From the NCBI RefSeq assembly GCF_030996345.1, contig NZ_CP118747.1, positions 2,168,001 to 2,232,000 on the forward strand: a DNA stretch of 64,000 nt, given 5' to 3'. The notes beneath the pieces were generated by a model that saw only the letters and a program-made list of their open reading frames with translations, did no database searches and had not been told where the DNA came from. Source of the DNA: Acidithiobacillus sp. AMEEHan. Its GTDB lineage: Bacteria > Pseudomonadota > Gammaproteobacteria > Acidithiobacillales > Acidithiobacillaceae. The position numbers and the translations under genes are program-made. Positions 17,355 to 26,740 of the stretch are shown here, one piece after another; within the stretch, counting starts at the first letter, position 1, and each line of letters begins with the position of its first letter.

Positions 17355-17736
17355 GTTGCACCTCCTGCCCAAACCAGGCTTTGCTCCATTTTCTGGGCGT
17401 GAAGCGCGCCAGAATCGTAACGATAGCGATCCCGATCAGCGCCGTCATCCACGCGTCTATGCGCTGCGCTGAGGCCGGCCCAGGCCCGGCGAATATGTCG
17501 ATCGCCGAGAGAATCGCGCCCAGGAAAATCACCAGGGGTCGCCAGCCGTAGGGCGTGAGCGTCGGCCAGCTGCGGGCAATGGCGCCCAGTGCCAGGGCGG
17601 CCCACAAGGCGTAGGCGATTGCCATCCCCCAATGCCACGCCGGCAGTTGTAGGATGCCGAAAAAGTGTTGCAACAAGAAGGCAGCGTAGACAATCCCGGC
17701 AGCTAGCCACCAACGATAGGATGATGAGAGGTTCAT
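17326..17736 (-). CDS. Small membrane protein of unknown function
   Basis: I do not recognise this 136-residue protein. It is strongly hydrophobic, with predicted membrane segments at about residues 9-28, 36-54, 66-84 and 94-112. A short, basic cytoplasmic-looking tail follows (TPRKWSKAWFGQE) with no cysteine or catalytic motif. The ATG at 17736 overlaps the stop of der by four bases, and its own end overlaps sixA, so it is embedded in the operon and probably translated. Its place between a ribosome-assembly GTPase and a phosphatase gives no functional clue. Confidence 0.7.
   Translation of the reverse strand: MNLSSSYRWWLAAGIVYAAFLLQHFFGILQLPAWHWGMAIAYALWAALALGAIARSWPTLTPYGWRPLVIFLGAILSAIDIFAGPGPASAQRIDAWMTALIGIAIVTILARFTPRKWSKAWFGQEVQPGSRPYSSR
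17361..17366 (-). promoter_or_regulatory. Shine-Dalgarno deciding a CTG start for sixA
   Basis: A perfect AGGAGG on the minus strand is followed, after the optimal six bases, by CTG (17354-17352) and the conserved DLVLIRH sequence. The upstream TTG at 17372 precedes this element and has no comparable site, so CTG is the better start. Confidence 0.6.
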
Positions 17737-19079
17737 GCGCGTGCTCCGCGGCTGGCGTAGGGATTCTCCCCCTGACGAAAAAGCAGGCGGAGGGGTACCC
17801 CATCAAGCTTCAATGCACTGCGAAACGCTGTCTCCAGATAGCGCTTGTAGGCGCCGGGCAGGCGGTCGAGCTGATTGCCGTGAAAGACCAAGGTGATTGG
17901 CTGGGTGCCACCTTGATGACAGTAGCGCAGTTTGATCCTTCGACCGGCCACCAGCGGTGGCTGGTGACCGCTTACGATATCCTCCAACAGGCGGTTCAGC
18001 TCACCAGTGGAAAAATGTCGCTGGCTGTTTTTCCATAACTTATCGATACTGCGGTACAGATCCCCTACCCCACTACCATGCAGAGCAGAGATACTGTGAA
18101 ACGGCGCGTAGCGGAGAAAGGCCAGCCGTCGTTCCAGTTCGCCCTTGATCTGCTCTCGCTCACGCGCTTCCAGGCCATCCCACTTATTCAGTACCAGGAC
18201 AATCGGGCGGCCGAGTTCTACCGCAACACCCACCAGGTGCGCATCCTGATCACCGACACCGGCATGCGCGTCCATGACCATCAGCACCACGTCCGCCTCA
18301 CGCAGGGCAGCGAGCGTCTTGAGCACCGTCAGCTTTTCCAGCCCCTCCCCTACCCGAGCTCGCCGCCGCACCCCTGCGGTGTCGATCATTGCATAGCGCC
18401 GTCCCGCACGTTCATAGGGAATGCGGATACTGTCGCGGGTCGTTCCCGGTTGATCAAAAACGATGACTCGTTTTTCCCCCAACATGGCGTTGACCAGGGT
18501 GGATTTTCCGACATTCGGACGGCCCAGCACCGCAATGGCCGGACCGGCCTCCAGTTCACTCGGCGTTTCGGCTCCTGCCGGCGCCTCTACCAGGAGGGCA
18601 GAAATGGCAGCCCAAAGCTGCTCTATGCCGTGACCGTGGGCAGCGGAGAGGGTGATCGGTGTTCCCAGTCCGAGACGATGAAATTCCGGCAGTTCAGCTA
18701 CTGCATGCCGCACATCCATTTTGTTGACCAGCAGTAGTACCGGTTTGCCACTGCGCCGCAGTTCCCGGGCGATTTCCTCGTCCTGGCCAGCAAGCCCCTC
18801 TTTGGCGTCGACGAGAAACAGGAGGACATCGGCCTCAGCAATGGCCTGCCGCGTCTGAAGCGCCATGGCAGCGACCAGTCCCTCGCGCTCTTCGGGCTCG
18901 AAACCGCCGGTATCGATAACTAGGTAATCCCGTTCCTGGTACCGTGCCGTCCCATAGTGGCGATCGCGAGTAAAACCGGGCATGTCTGCGACCAGCGCCT
19001 CCCGACTGCGGGTCAGCCGGTTGAACAGCGTGGACTTGCCCACATTCGGGCGACCGACGAGTGCGAGTATTGCCGCCAT
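17733..19079 (-). CDS. der: Ribosome assembly GTPase Der (EngA)
   Basis: A 448-residue protein with the two tandem GTPase domains unique to Der, needed for 50S subunit maturation. Each domain has its own P-loop: GRPNVGKSTLFN near residues 8-19 and GRPNVGKSTLVN near 187-198. Both have DTxG motifs (DTGGFE, DTAGVR) and NKxD motifs (NKMD, NKWD). The C-terminal KH-like domain is present (HQPPLVAGRRIKLRYC). The order bamB-der is standard for gammaproteobacteria. It starts at ATG 19079, five bases after bamB, and overlaps the following membrane-protein gene by four bases. Confidence 0.97.
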   Translation of the reverse strand: MAAILALVGRPNVGKSTLFNRLTRSREALVADMPGFTRDRHYGTARYQERDYLVIDTGGFEPEEREGLVAAMALQTRQAIAEADVLLFLVDAKEGLAGQDEEIARELRRSGKPVLLLVNKMDVRHAVAELPEFHRLGLGTPITLSAAHGHGIEQLWAAISALLVEAPAGAETPSELEAGPAIAVLGRPNVGKSTLVNAMLGEKRVIVFDQPGTTRDSIRIPYERAGRRYAMIDTAGVRRRARVGEGLEKLTVLKTLAALREADVVLMVMDAHAGVGDQDAHLVGVAVELGRPIVLVLNKWDGLEAREREQIKGELERRLAFLRYAPFHSISALHGSGVGDLYRSIDKLWKNSQRHFSTGELNRLLEDIVSGHQPPLVAGRRIKLRYCHQGGTQPITLVFHGNQLDRLPGAYKRYLETAFRSALKLDGVPLRLLFRQGENPYASRGARA

Positions 19080-19084
19080 GACAA

Positions 19085-20281
19085 CTATGGCTGCGTAAAC
19101 TGCAGCTGATAGAGGGTTCCAACACCACTCAAAACGAGAAAACGATCCTTACCCACACACACCGGTGCGGTTTGGATGCCGCTGCTGGAAACGGTTTCCT
19201 GACCGGTGCGGTGGCCAGTCTGCGGGTCGATGGTGATCACCTGACCGGCATAATTGGTCAGCAGCAGCTTGCCATCACAGAGACTCATGCCGCTCAATGA
19301 TTGGCCCTTGAAACGCGTATTGCGCCACTCCACGGTGCCGCTGGCAGGATCCATCGCGTAGATCTGGCCATCGCTGCCGGCCACAAAGAGCCGGCCATCG
19401 TGCAGAATCGGGGTGAGGACCGTCGACATTGGGCGACTCCAGTCTTGCTCCCCACTATCCTTGCTGAAAGCTGCTATGTTTCCCTGATAGGCTGCGGCGA
19501 TCACGCGATTGCCGTCCAATACCGGTGTTGCAGCGACGTCCACCATGCGCGCGAGTTCGTTGTTGCCGTGCGGGATAGCGACGGTGGCGCGCCAAAGTTC
19601 GGCGCCATCGTTGGTACTGAGAGCGACCAGCTTGCCGTCGGCAAAACCAGTATAAAGGGTCTGGCCGGAAATCACGATGCCGCTGTTTCGCCGCAGCAGT
19701 AAGGACGGTTGCGGAAGGGAGAAGGTCCAGTCGACCGAACCATTATGGGTACCCAAGGCGAGCAAATGGCCATTCGACAACTGCAAGAACAGACGTTGAT
19801 CAGCCACAGTGATGGGGCTGCTGGGCTCTGCGCCCAACTGCACCTTCCAGAGTTTCTTGCCTTTTTCCGCAGAGACCGCGTAGAGCGTGCCGCGATCGGT
19901 ACCCACATATACCACACCACCGGCAACTGTGGGGCCGCGCGGACTCTTGCCGTCCAGATGGAATACCCAGCGCAAGCGCCCGCTTCGGGAGAGAGCAAGC
20001 AGATTTCCAGAGTCGTCACTCAGGTAGATCGCATGGTCCGTGACCTGAATCTGTGTGGCATTGTAGGGATCCAGACGCCACTCGCCGTAAAGACGAGCCT
20101 GCCAGTCGGTGGCAAATGCGACAGAAATCTTTTGCTGCATGGCCGCCATTGGCTTGGGAGCTGGCTCCGAGGGACCAAAGGCCCAATTCCAGACACCACA
20201 ACCACTCAGCGTGAAGATCGTCCCGAGCATGGCAATGGCACGCAGTCCAGTACGCATGCGGCCTGCCGTAACATAGCCCAT
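19085..20281 (-). CDS. bamB: Outer membrane assembly lipoprotein BamB
   Basis: A 398-residue beta-propeller lipoprotein of the BAM complex that inserts outer membrane proteins together with BamA (43355-45697). The signal peptide ends in the lipobox LSGC, with the lipidated Cys28, followed by repeated PQQ-like propeller blades such as GVVYVGTDRGTLYAV and GQIYAMDPASGTVEW. I start it at the ATG at 20281, seven bases after GGGAG, which overlaps the yfgM stop as TGATG. A TTG one codon upstream is possible. Its position after yfgM and before der is the usual one. Confidence 0.95.
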   Translation of the reverse strand: MGYVTAGRMRTGLRAIAMLGTIFTLSGCGVWNWAFGPSEPAPKPMAAMQQKISVAFATDWQARLYGEWRLDPYNATQIQVTDHAIYLSDDSGNLLALSRSGRLRWVFHLDGKSPRGPTVAGGVVYVGTDRGTLYAVSAEKGKKLWKVQLGAEPSSPITVADQRLFLQLSNGHLLALGTHNGSVDWTFSLPQPSLLLRRNSGIVISGQTLYTGFADGKLVALSTNDGAELWRATVAIPHGNNELARMVDVAATPVLDGNRVIAAAYQGNIAAFSKDSGEQDWSRPMSTVLTPILHDGRLFVAGSDGQIYAMDPASGTVEWRNTRFKGQSLSGMSLCDGKLLLTNYAGQVITIDPQTGHRTGQETVSSSGIQTAPVCVGKDRFLVLSGVGTLYQLQFTQP

Positions 20282-20889
20282 CAAGAAACTCCCAAATTTG
20301 CCATTTTCATTTGAAGGTATACCACATAGGGGTCGCTTGCGGGCAGGTTTGCGATCGCTTTTTCATAGTCGTCGCGAGCGCGGTCATCGTGCCGCAGTTT
20401 CGCTTCCGCATCGCCGCGCAACTCCCAATCCACCGCCGCAAAGGCAGCATCGGGCCTCTGTAGTAATTCCAGCGCCTGCTGATATTTTCCATTATCCACG
20501 TACAATCTCGCCAGTGCGCTACGTGCCAGCCCCTGCATCCCCTTTGGCAGGTCAGCTTTTCGGGTCAGCTGCAATAGCTGCTCTTCCGCCTTGCCATCCT
20601 GCTTGGCATCGATGTCCAGCCGGGCCAGATAAAACCTCGCCATGCTGGCGTAGGGGGTAGCCGCATAATCATGGATCAGGGTTTCCGCACTGACACGGGC
20701 CGTGGCGTCGTTGCTGCTTGCCAAGCTATCGGTCAGCTCGCTGTACAGTACGGCCGCGCGTTCATTTTGATGCCGCTGATATTTGTCGTAAGCAAAAAAC
20801 GCCAGAACCCCGGCGATGATCAGCACGAAGACCACGATCAACAGCTTGCGATGACGTTGGAGAAGTTCGGTAAAGTCGGGGCCAGTCAT
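20281..20889 (-). CDS. yfgM: YfgM-like ancillary SecYEG subunit (TPR protein)
   Basis: A 202-residue inner-membrane protein with one N-terminal membrane anchor (about residues 17-34) and a periplasmic helical domain with TPR-like repeats (YASMARFYLARLDI, RSALARLYVDNGKYQQAL). YfgM proteins associate with the Sec translocon and periplasmic chaperones. The position between hisS and bamB is the diagnostic context for YfgM in gammaproteobacteria. The ATG at 20889 is followed at the other end by the bamB start, which overlaps its stop. Confidence 0.88.
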   Translation of the reverse strand: MTGPDFTELLQRHRKLLIVVFVLIIAGVLAFFAYDKYQRHQNERAAVLYSELTDSLASSNDATARVSAETLIHDYAATPYASMARFYLARLDIDAKQDGKAEEQLLQLTRKADLPKGMQGLARSALARLYVDNGKYQQALELLQRPDAAFAAVDWELRGDAEAKLRHDDRARDDYEKAIANLPASDPYVVYLQMKMANLGVS

Positions 20890-20933
20890 GAAGTTTTTGC
20901 CTGTGGCGCTTGCCGTGTAGTATGGAGGGGGAG

Positions 20934-22202
20934 TTAGGGGAAATCAACGCCAAGGGATGCCAAGGCACGCGACAGTTCTGCCCAGGGGCCCCGCCACTCG
21001 GCCTGCCCTTCCTGTTCCTTGAGGAGAACATCGCCGCCTGTCAGGTCGCTGGCGCCCAGCAACACTTGGTAGCGTGCCGCGCTTCGCTGCGCTTGTTTCA
21101 GCAAGGATTTCACCGAGCCCGGTCCGGCGACCACAATGCTCAGGCCTTGGCTACGCAACTCCTCGGCGCGCCGGAAGACAGCTGGCAATACGGCTTCATC
21201 TAGGGCACCGAGAAAAAGTGTGGGGCCCGTCACCGGTTCACTTGCCTGCCGCAGCGCCCGCAGCGCGAGAATCCGCTCCATACCGAGGGCAAAGCCGATA
21301 GCGGGTGTTTCCGGACCGCCAAGTTGCGCCACCAGCCCGTCGTAGCGGCCGCCGGCGAGGACTGTACCCTGCGAACCCAAGCCGTCGGCAACCCATTCGA
21401 AGACTGTCCGATGGTAATAGTCGAGGCCACGCACCAAGCGTGGGTTGATTGTATACGCAATACCCATGCCCTGCAGTAATTCCTCCAGCAGTGCGAAATG
21501 CGCGGCCGATTCCGGATCGAGATGTTGCAGCAACTGCGGAGCTCCACTGGCAATCTCTTGACATGACTCTATCTTGCAGTCGAGCACGCGTAGCGGATTA
21601 CGTTCCAGTCTTTCCTGGCAATCACTGCAAAGTTGTTGCGCGTGAGGACGCAGGTATGCAAGAAGAATTTCGCGGTAGTTGGCGTGGGACTCTGGGGTGC
21701 CCAACGAGTTGAGCTGCAGCTGCGCGGAGATCTCGGCGCTGGCCAGCAGTCGCGCCGACAATGCAATGATCTCAGCGTCCGCGCTGGCTCCGGCAATGCC
21801 AAAGAATTCGACCCCAAGCTGATGAAATTGACGGTAGCGGCCACGTTGCGGGCGCTCGTGGCGAAACATCGGCCCTAGGTAATAGAGCCGAGGGGTCTGC
21901 CCGCGCAGCACACCGTGTTCGATCAAGGCACGCACCACACCGGCGGTGCCCTCGGGACGCAGGGTCAGAGAGTCACCGTTGCGATCGGCGAAGGTATACA
22001 TCTCCTTCTGCACGATATCGGTGACATCCCCAATGGCTCGGGCAAAAAGGGCACTTTGCTCGATGATGGGAGAACGGATCTCGGCACAGCCATAACGCGC
22101 GAGCACATCACGAAAAGACTGCTCGAGCCGCTGCCAGGCGCCGCTTTCCGGAGGCAGAATGTCGTTCATCCCCCGCACGGCCGTGAGGGTCGTTTTTGCC
22201 AA
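20934..22202 (-). CDS. hisS: Histidyl-tRNA synthetase
   Basis: A 422-residue class II aminoacyl-tRNA synthetase that charges tRNA-His. Motif 2 (GPMFRHERPQRGRYRQF) is near residues 107-123, the histidine-specific LVRGLDYYHRTVFEW is near 257, and motif 3 (GFALGMERIL) is near 302. The C-terminal anticodon-binding domain follows. The likely start is TTG at 22202, giving MAKTTLTAVRGMNDI; the gene begins 12 bases after the ispG stop. It is a true synthetase, distinct from the HisZ paralogue at 3434-4654. Confidence 0.96.
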   Translation of the reverse strand: MAKTTLTAVRGMNDILPPESGAWQRLEQSFRDVLARYGCAEIRSPIIEQSALFARAIGDVTDIVQKEMYTFADRNGDSLTLRPEGTAGVVRALIEHGVLRGQTPRLYYLGPMFRHERPQRGRYRQFHQLGVEFFGIAGASADAEIIALSARLLASAEISAQLQLNSLGTPESHANYREILLAYLRPHAQQLCSDCQERLERNPLRVLDCKIESCQEIASGAPQLLQHLDPESAAHFALLEELLQGMGIAYTINPRLVRGLDYYHRTVFEWVADGLGSQGTVLAGGRYDGLVAQLGGPETPAIGFALGMERILALRALRQASEPVTGPTLFLGALDEAVLPAVFRRAEELRSQGLSIVVAGPGSVKSLLKQAQRSAARYQVLLGASDLTGGDVLLKEQEGQAEWRGPWAELSRALASLGVDFP

Positions 22203-22214
22203 AGGGTGCCGTCC

Positions 22215-23315
22215 TCAGGCTTCGTTGCGGGCGGCGCGACGCTCTGCCACTTCGGCGCGGATCCGTTTCTCGAGGACATCGACGATGTCCTGATTCTCGA
22301 TCCGATCCACCTGCTTGCCACGATAATAGAGGATGCTGCGTTTGTCTCCGCCGGTCAGTCCGATATCCGCTTCCTTGGCTTCGCCGATCCCATTGACCAC
22401 ACAGCCGATCACGGACACATCCATGGGTTCGAGGATGTCTTCCAGACGCCCTTCCAAGGCATTGATGGTCTTGATGACATCAAACTCTTGGCGAGAACAA
22501 GACGGACAGGCAATCAGGTTGATCCCCTTTTGGCGCAGATGCAGGCTCTTGAGGATATCGAAGCCCACACGGATTTCCTCGACCGGGTCCGCCGCCAGAG
22601 ATACGCGGATGGTGTCACCAATGCCTTCGTTGAGAAGCAGACCCAGACCGATGGCGGATTTCACGGTCCCGGAACGTAGACCGCCGGCTTCGGTGATTCC
22701 CAGGTGCAGTGGATAGTCAACTTTCTGCGCAAGCAGACGGTAGGCGCCCACGGCCAAAAAGACGTCGGAAGCCTTGACGCTGATCTTTACGTCATGAAAA
22801 TCGAGCTCGTCGAGGATGGCGACATGGCGCAAAGCCGATTCGACCAAGGCCTCCGGCGTCGGCTCGCCATACTTCTCTTGCAGGTCTTTTTCGAGGCTGC
22901 CGGCATTTACCCCAATACGGATCGGAATCCCTTTGTCTTTTGCCATCTCGACGACCAATCGCGCTTTGTCGATCGAGCCGATATTGCCGGGATTGATGCG
23001 CAGACCATCCACACCATCGCTCATTACCTGTAAGGCAATGCGATGATCAAAATGAATATCGGCAACCAACGGGACTTCAACCTGCGCGCGAATGGCTTTG
23101 AATGCCTCGGCCGCCTCCATACTCGGCACGGATACGCGAACGATGTCGGCACCGACCGCCTCGAGCCGCCGAATTTGCGCGACGGTCGCGGTCACGTCTC
23201 GGGTTTCGGTATTGGTCATGCTTTGCACGGAAATTGGCGCGTCGCCCCCAATGGCGACCTTGCCTACATGGATCTGCCGGCTTTTACGACGCTGAATGGG
23301 TGACTGATGTTGCAT
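22215..23315 (-). CDS. ispG: 4-Hydroxy-3-methylbut-2-enyl diphosphate synthase (flavodoxin)
   Basis: A 366-residue [4Fe-4S] enzyme, the penultimate step of the MEP isoprenoid pathway. The TIM-barrel half opens with [18 protein letters not shown], and the cluster cysteines are visible in [11 protein letters not shown] and [10 protein letters not shown]. The same pathway is represented by dxr at 47075-48237, and UppS at 49019-49783 uses its products. The start at ATG 23315 lies inside the 3' end of rodZ (32-base overlap), the usual tight rodZ-ispG arrangement. Its cluster would be supplied by the isc genes at the right end of the window. Confidence 0.97.
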   Translation of the reverse strand: MQHQSPIQRRKSRQIHVGKVAIGGDAPISVQSMTNTETRDVTATVAQIRRLEAVGADIVRVSVPSMEAAEAFKAIRAQVEVPLVADIHFDHRIALQVMSDGVDGLRINPGNIGSIDKARLVVEMAKDKGIPIRIGVNAGSLEKDLQEKYGEPTPEALVESALRHVAILDELDFHDVKISVKASDVFLAVGAYRLLAQKVDYPLHLGITEAGGLRSGTVKSAIGLGLLLNEGIGDTIRVSLAADPVEEIRVGFDILKSLHLRQKGINLIACPSCSRQEFDVIKTINALEGRLEDILEPMDVSVIGCVVNGIGEAKEADIGLTGGDKRSILYYRGKQVDRIENQDIVDVLEKRIRAEVAERRAARNEA

Positions 23316-24288
23316 GCGCTACCTCGCTGAAAGTAGATATGTCGCTAGCGACCGCTGAACCCGAAGAAGAGGCAGTGGTGGCAAGGGGACGAGAAGATTG
23401 CCGTGATTGTGCCGCGGCCGAGGGGCTTGGGGCAAGCTTTGCGGAAACGGACGGCGCTGTGGCCGGCGCGCTGCCCACCTGTACCCGCGCCACGTTCATG
23501 GCATTGGCCGGGAGGGCAACGGCTTTTCCCGCATAGGTGATTTGCACGGCACTCGCTTTGCCCACCAATATACGATATGGCGGCTGCCCCTGCGTTACGG
23601 AGAGCTCTTGTCCCGCCCGCCCTAGGGTGGAGAGAACAATGGTGCCACTAGAGTCGCGCACTTGTACCCAGCAATCTCCGGTAAAATGGAAGGCCAGGCC
23701 GCGCATCTGGGGAGAGAGTGTGCTTGCCGTGGCAGAAGTGGTTGCGCCTGCCGTGGTGGTCGCCGCCAGCGAGAAGGCCGAGCCGGTAACCGCTGCCGAT
23801 TCTGCCGGGGTAGACATGACCACTTGTGGGGCGCTGGGTTTGGCAGAAGCACTGGCCGCAGTGGCAATCGGCGCCGAAGAGGCCGGGCCACCCCTGCCCC
23901 ATAGCCACCACCCAAGAAGAATCAGGACAAGCGCGAGCAGGAGAGAAAAAAACAGCGTCTTGCCGCTATAGTCCAGAAGCGGGAGTTCGCTGCGTGGAAG
24001 TACCTCTTTGCTTGCCTGTAGTCCAGAAGCGCCTCGGTAGCGGTCATAGGCGGCCAGCAGCTCATCTGCATCGAGATCGAGAAGACGGGCGTAGTTGCGC
24101 AGATAGCCGCGCGCAAATAATGCGCCTGGCAGCTCGTCGAAGCGACCTTCCTCAAGCGCTGCAATCTGGGTGCTGGTGATGTGTAGCTTTTGTGCGGCCT
24201 CCGTCAGTTCCCAGCCGCGCGCGATCCGTGCCGACCGCAACTGCGTCAGAAGCTTTGTAAATTCCTCATCCATTGCTGCTGGCGCCAT
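23284..24288 (-). CDS. rodZ: Cytoskeletal protein RodZ
   Basis: A 334-residue bitopic membrane protein linking MreB to the cell-wall machinery. The N-terminal Cro-like HTH domain spans about residues 13-75 ([20 protein letters not shown]), the membrane segment is at about 111-130, and a long Ala/Ser/Thr-rich linker leads to a C-terminal DUF4115-type domain ([12 protein letters not shown]). I use the ATG at 24288, which lies inside the end of pilF; ATG 24273 is a near-equal choice and I see no strong ribosome site for either. The rodZ-ispG neighbourhood is typical. Confidence 0.88.
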   Translation of the reverse strand: MAPAAMDEEFTKLLTQLRSARIARGWELTEAAQKLHITSTQIAALEEGRFDELPGALFARGYLRNYARLLDLDADELLAAYDRYRGASGLQASKEVLPRSELPLLDYSGKTLFFSLLLALVLILLGWWLWGRGGPASSAPIATAASASAKPSAPQVVMSTPAESAAVTGSAFSLAATTTAGATTSATASTLSPQMRGLAFHFTGDCWVQVRDSSGTIVLSTLGRAGQELSVTQGQPPYRILVGKASAVQITYAGKAVALPANAMNVARVQVGSAPATAPSVSAKLAPSPSAAAQSRQSSRPLATTASSSGSAVASDISTFSEVAHATSVTHSAS

Positions 24289-25126
24289 GCTGTAAAAGCA
24301 GGGTTTGCGCTTCCTTTCCCGCTGCCGAGTAGGGGCTGGCGTTGACGCAGCGCTCCCACAGGGAACGCGCCTGATCTTGGCGCCCCTGCTGCCAAGCGAT
24401 CCTGCCGGCGAGGAGCAATGCCTGAGCATTGCTCGGCTCCTGTGCCAGTACTCCCTGTAGATGTGCGACAGCGGAGGAGAACTCGTGGCTCTGATATTCC
24501 ATTTCCGCCCACAACAATAACGCGGGGGGATATCCGGGTTTGAAATAAAGCGCCTTCTGCAAGGCGACAATCGCCAGGTTGTCTTGCTTCAGACCGCGGT
24601 AGGCAGCCGCGAGATTGGTCCAGGCATACTCCGGCGTACTGTACAAAGGATCTTTGGTGGCCTTGCTGAGCTGTCGCACCGCAGCGGAGAATTTGCCTTG
24701 CTCCAGGAGGAACGCACCATAATTATTCAAAAATTCTGGATTGCCGGGCTCCTCAGCGAGGGCGCTTTGGAACGCGCTTTCTGCCAGTTCCGCCTCGCCA
24801 AGCGCCTGATAGGCCAGTCCCAAGACGTTGTAGGCATCGCCGTGTTTGCCAGGCAGACCAATAGCCTGTTTCAGTTCCCGCACCGCCGCGCGGGGATGCC
24901 CGCCCTGCAAGTAGGCTGCACCGAGAGAAGTATAAATGGCCACCCGATCTGGCGGCGCCGCGCGGAGCGAGGCGGCAGGATTTGGTGGAGCGTTGCGCGC
25001 CGCCGCTGCCGCTTCCTCTGCAGGAGTCAGCTTTTCGTGGCCGGAAAACAGAGCACAAGCACTGGTAGAGAGTACCATGGTGAACAACAAAAGCGCGCGG
25101 ATACGGGTCAGCTCACGACTTTGCAT
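24266..25126 (-). CDS. pilF: Type IV pilus biogenesis lipoprotein PilF/PilW (TPR)
   Basis: A 286-residue outer-membrane lipoprotein with TPR repeats; PilF/PilW proteins help assemble the PilQ secretin. The signal peptide ends in STSAC, with lipidated Cys24. Repeats are visible from about residue 62 (IYTSLGAAYLQGGHPRAAVRE, DAYNVLGLAYQALGEAE, FLNNYGAFLLEQGKFS). The position between rlmN and rodZ is the usual location of pilF. It starts at ATG 25126, four bases after rlmN. No other pilus genes are in the window. A strong hairpin at 24413-24434 lies within its coding sequence. Confidence 0.9.
   Translation of the reverse strand: MQSRELTRIRALLLFTMVLSTSACALFSGHEKLTPAEEAAAAARNAPPNPAASLRAAPPDRVAIYTSLGAAYLQGGHPRAAVRELKQAIGLPGKHGDAYNVLGLAYQALGEAELAESAFQSALAEEPGNPEFLNNYGAFLLEQGKFSAAVRQLSKATKDPLYSTPEYAWTNLAAAYRGLKQDNLAIVALQKALYFKPGYPPALLLWAEMEYQSHEFSSAVAHLQGVLAQEPSNAQALLLAGRIAWQQGRQDQARSLWERCVNASPYSAAGKEAQTLLLQHGASSNG
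24413..24434. repeat. Perfect 9-base inverted repeat inside pilF
   Basis: GAGCAATGC and GCATTGCTC flank a four-base loop (CTGA). The stem falls in a TPR repeat coding for NAQAL, so it may be a chance result of codon choice. It has no T-run and would form in the pilF mRNA. Confidence 0.5.
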
Positions 25127-25129
25127 GGG

Positions 25130-26218
25130 TCAATTCAGCACCTGAAGAGGAACACTACGCCGTCCCTGTTGGACTTGGCCGGCGAGCTGACCGCAGGCGG
25201 CAGCGATATCATCGCCGCGCGTCTTACGCGTGACAGTCATCAGGCCCGCACGCAGGACGATCTCGCGAAATGCATCGATGCGGGACTGGGAGCTGCGCCG
25301 ATAGCGCGTTTCCGGGAACGGATTGAAGGGGATCAGATTCACCAATGCCGGCATTCCAGTCAACAGGCGCACCAACTCGCGGGCATGCTGATCCTGATCG
25401 TTGACTCCTTCCAACATCACGTATTCGAAGGTGATCCGCCGGCGTGGTGGAAGAGGATATGCACGACAGGCGGCGAGCAACTCAGCGAGGGGATAATGAC
25501 GGTTGATCGGCACGAGCTCGTCCCGAATATCGTCGCGGGTGGCGTGCAGACTGATGGCGAGGTTTACCGGGCTTTCCCGCCCCAACTGTGCCAAGCCCGG
25601 CAGCACTCCCGCGGTGCTGACGGTCACGCGTCGCGAGCTGAGGCCATAACCATAGTCGTCCAAGAGCAGGCGGATGGCGGGCAGAACCTGTTTCAGATTG
25701 AGCAGCGGTTCGCCCATACCCATGAAGACGACGTTGCTGATGGCATCGAGACCGAGGACGCGCCGCGCGACACGAATCTGTGCAATGATTTCGTGTGTTT
25801 CCAGGTTACGGTTGAGACCCTGCGCGCCAGTAGCGCAGAAGCTACAGGCGAGAGAGCAGCCGACCTGGGAGGAGATGCACAGGGTGCCGCGCTCCTCTTC
25901 AGGAATGAACACCGTTTCAATGGCATTCCCATCGGCCAATCCCAGTAGCCATTTGCGCGTACCATCGACAGCGTGCTGCTCGCGCAGCACCTCGAACTCC
26001 GCCGTTTCGCAGGTGTCTTCCAGTCGCGCACGCAACTTCTTGCTGACGTTGCTCATTTGCCCAAAGTCACTGACCTGTCGGGCATGCAGCCACTGCAATA
26101 CCTGGGCGGCACGAAAGCGCGGCTCGCCCCACGCTGCGAACAGCGCTTCCAGACCCGCCCGGTCCAGGCCTAGGAGGTTGGGACGGTCAGCAACCTTGAT
26201 CGGCGCAGGAACGCTCAT
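25130..26218 (-). CDS. rlmN: 23S rRNA/tRNA adenine-C2 methyltransferase RlmN
   Basis: A 362-residue radical SAM enzyme that methylates A2503 of 23S rRNA and A37 of some tRNAs. The cluster motif CSLACSFC is present near residue 117. GMGEPLLN, the SLHAT segment and the C-terminal ITRKTRG-like region ([11 protein letters not shown]) with its neighbouring cysteine are typical. I start it at the ATG at 26218, which overlaps the restored ndk stop as ATGA; the longer in-frame opening to 26371 is out-of-frame ndk sequence. The neighbours ndk and pilF are standard. Confidence 0.95.
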   Translation of the reverse strand: MSVPAPIKVADRPNLLGLDRAGLEALFAAWGEPRFRAAQVLQWLHARQVSDFGQMSNVSKKLRARLEDTCETAEFEVLREQHAVDGTRKWLLGLADGNAIETVFIPEEERGTLCISSQVGCSLACSFCATGAQGLNRNLETHEIIAQIRVARRVLGLDAISNVVFMGMGEPLLNLKQVLPAIRLLLDDYGYGLSSRRVTVSTAGVLPGLAQLGRESPVNLAISLHATRDDIRDELVPINRHYPLAELLAACRAYPLPPRRRITFEYVMLEGVNDQDQHARELVRLLTGMPALVNLIPFNPFPETRYRRSSQSRIDAFREIVLRAGLMTVTRKTRGDDIAAACGQLAGQVQQGRRSVPLQVLN

Positions 26219-26642
26219 GAGCGCGGGCACAACTCCCGTTGCGAAAAGAAGTAGGAAATTTCCCAGGCGGCCGTCTCGGGGCTGTCGGAGCCATGCACGG
26301 CGTTGGCGTCGATGCTTTCGGCAAAGTCTGCACGAATGGTGCCGGGGTGGCATCCTTGGGGTTGGTGGCACCCATCAGGTCACGGTTTTTGGCAATGGCA
26401 TTTTCCCCTTCCAACACTGAAACCAGGATCGGGCCACTGCTCATGAAGGCACATAATTCACCATAAAAGGGACGATGCTTGTGCACCGCATAAAACCCAC
26501 CGGCATCTTCAGCACTGAGATGCAGCATGCGGGCCGCAACGACCTGCAGGCCCGCGTTTTCGAAACGACTGAGGATGGCACCGATGGCATTTTTCTGGAC
26601 GGCGTCGGGTTTGATGATGGAAAGCGTGCGTTCAAGAGCCAT
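26215..26642 (-). CDS. ndk: Nucleoside diphosphate kinase, frameshifted in this sequence
   Basis: Ndk transfers the gamma-phosphate between nucleoside di- and triphosphates through a phosphohistidine. The frame from ATG 26642 ([17 protein letters not shown]) is good through [12 protein letters not shown], then drops out of register. Adding one base in the CC at 26342-26343 restores [13 protein letters not shown], the active-site segment VHGSDS and a normal end at TGA 26215-26217, giving 142 residues. The restored stop overlaps the rlmN start as ATGA, which supports the restoration. As written, the active-site histidine is lost and the frame runs 28 bases into rlmN. I read it as a sequence error, not a dead gene, because four similar deletions occur in the window. 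Confidence 0.88.
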
Positions 26643-26676
26643 AAACATCCTCTTCAAATAGGCTTAAAATGGCGCA

Positions 26677-26705
26677 ATCCTACCATCAGGCGCTGTCCTG
26701 AGCAA
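26677..26705 (-). promoter_or_regulatory. Candidate promoter of the ndk-rlmN-pilF operon
   Basis: On the minus strand TTGCTC (26705-26700) and TAGGAT (26682-26677) are 17 bases apart, 35 bases before the ndk start. The matches are 3/6 and 4/6, so this is tentative, but it lies in the only gap upstream of a long unidirectional gene run. Confidence 0.35.
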
Positions 26706-26740
26706 TTTAATGGGCGATGGATGCAGCGGTCTCCTCCTGT

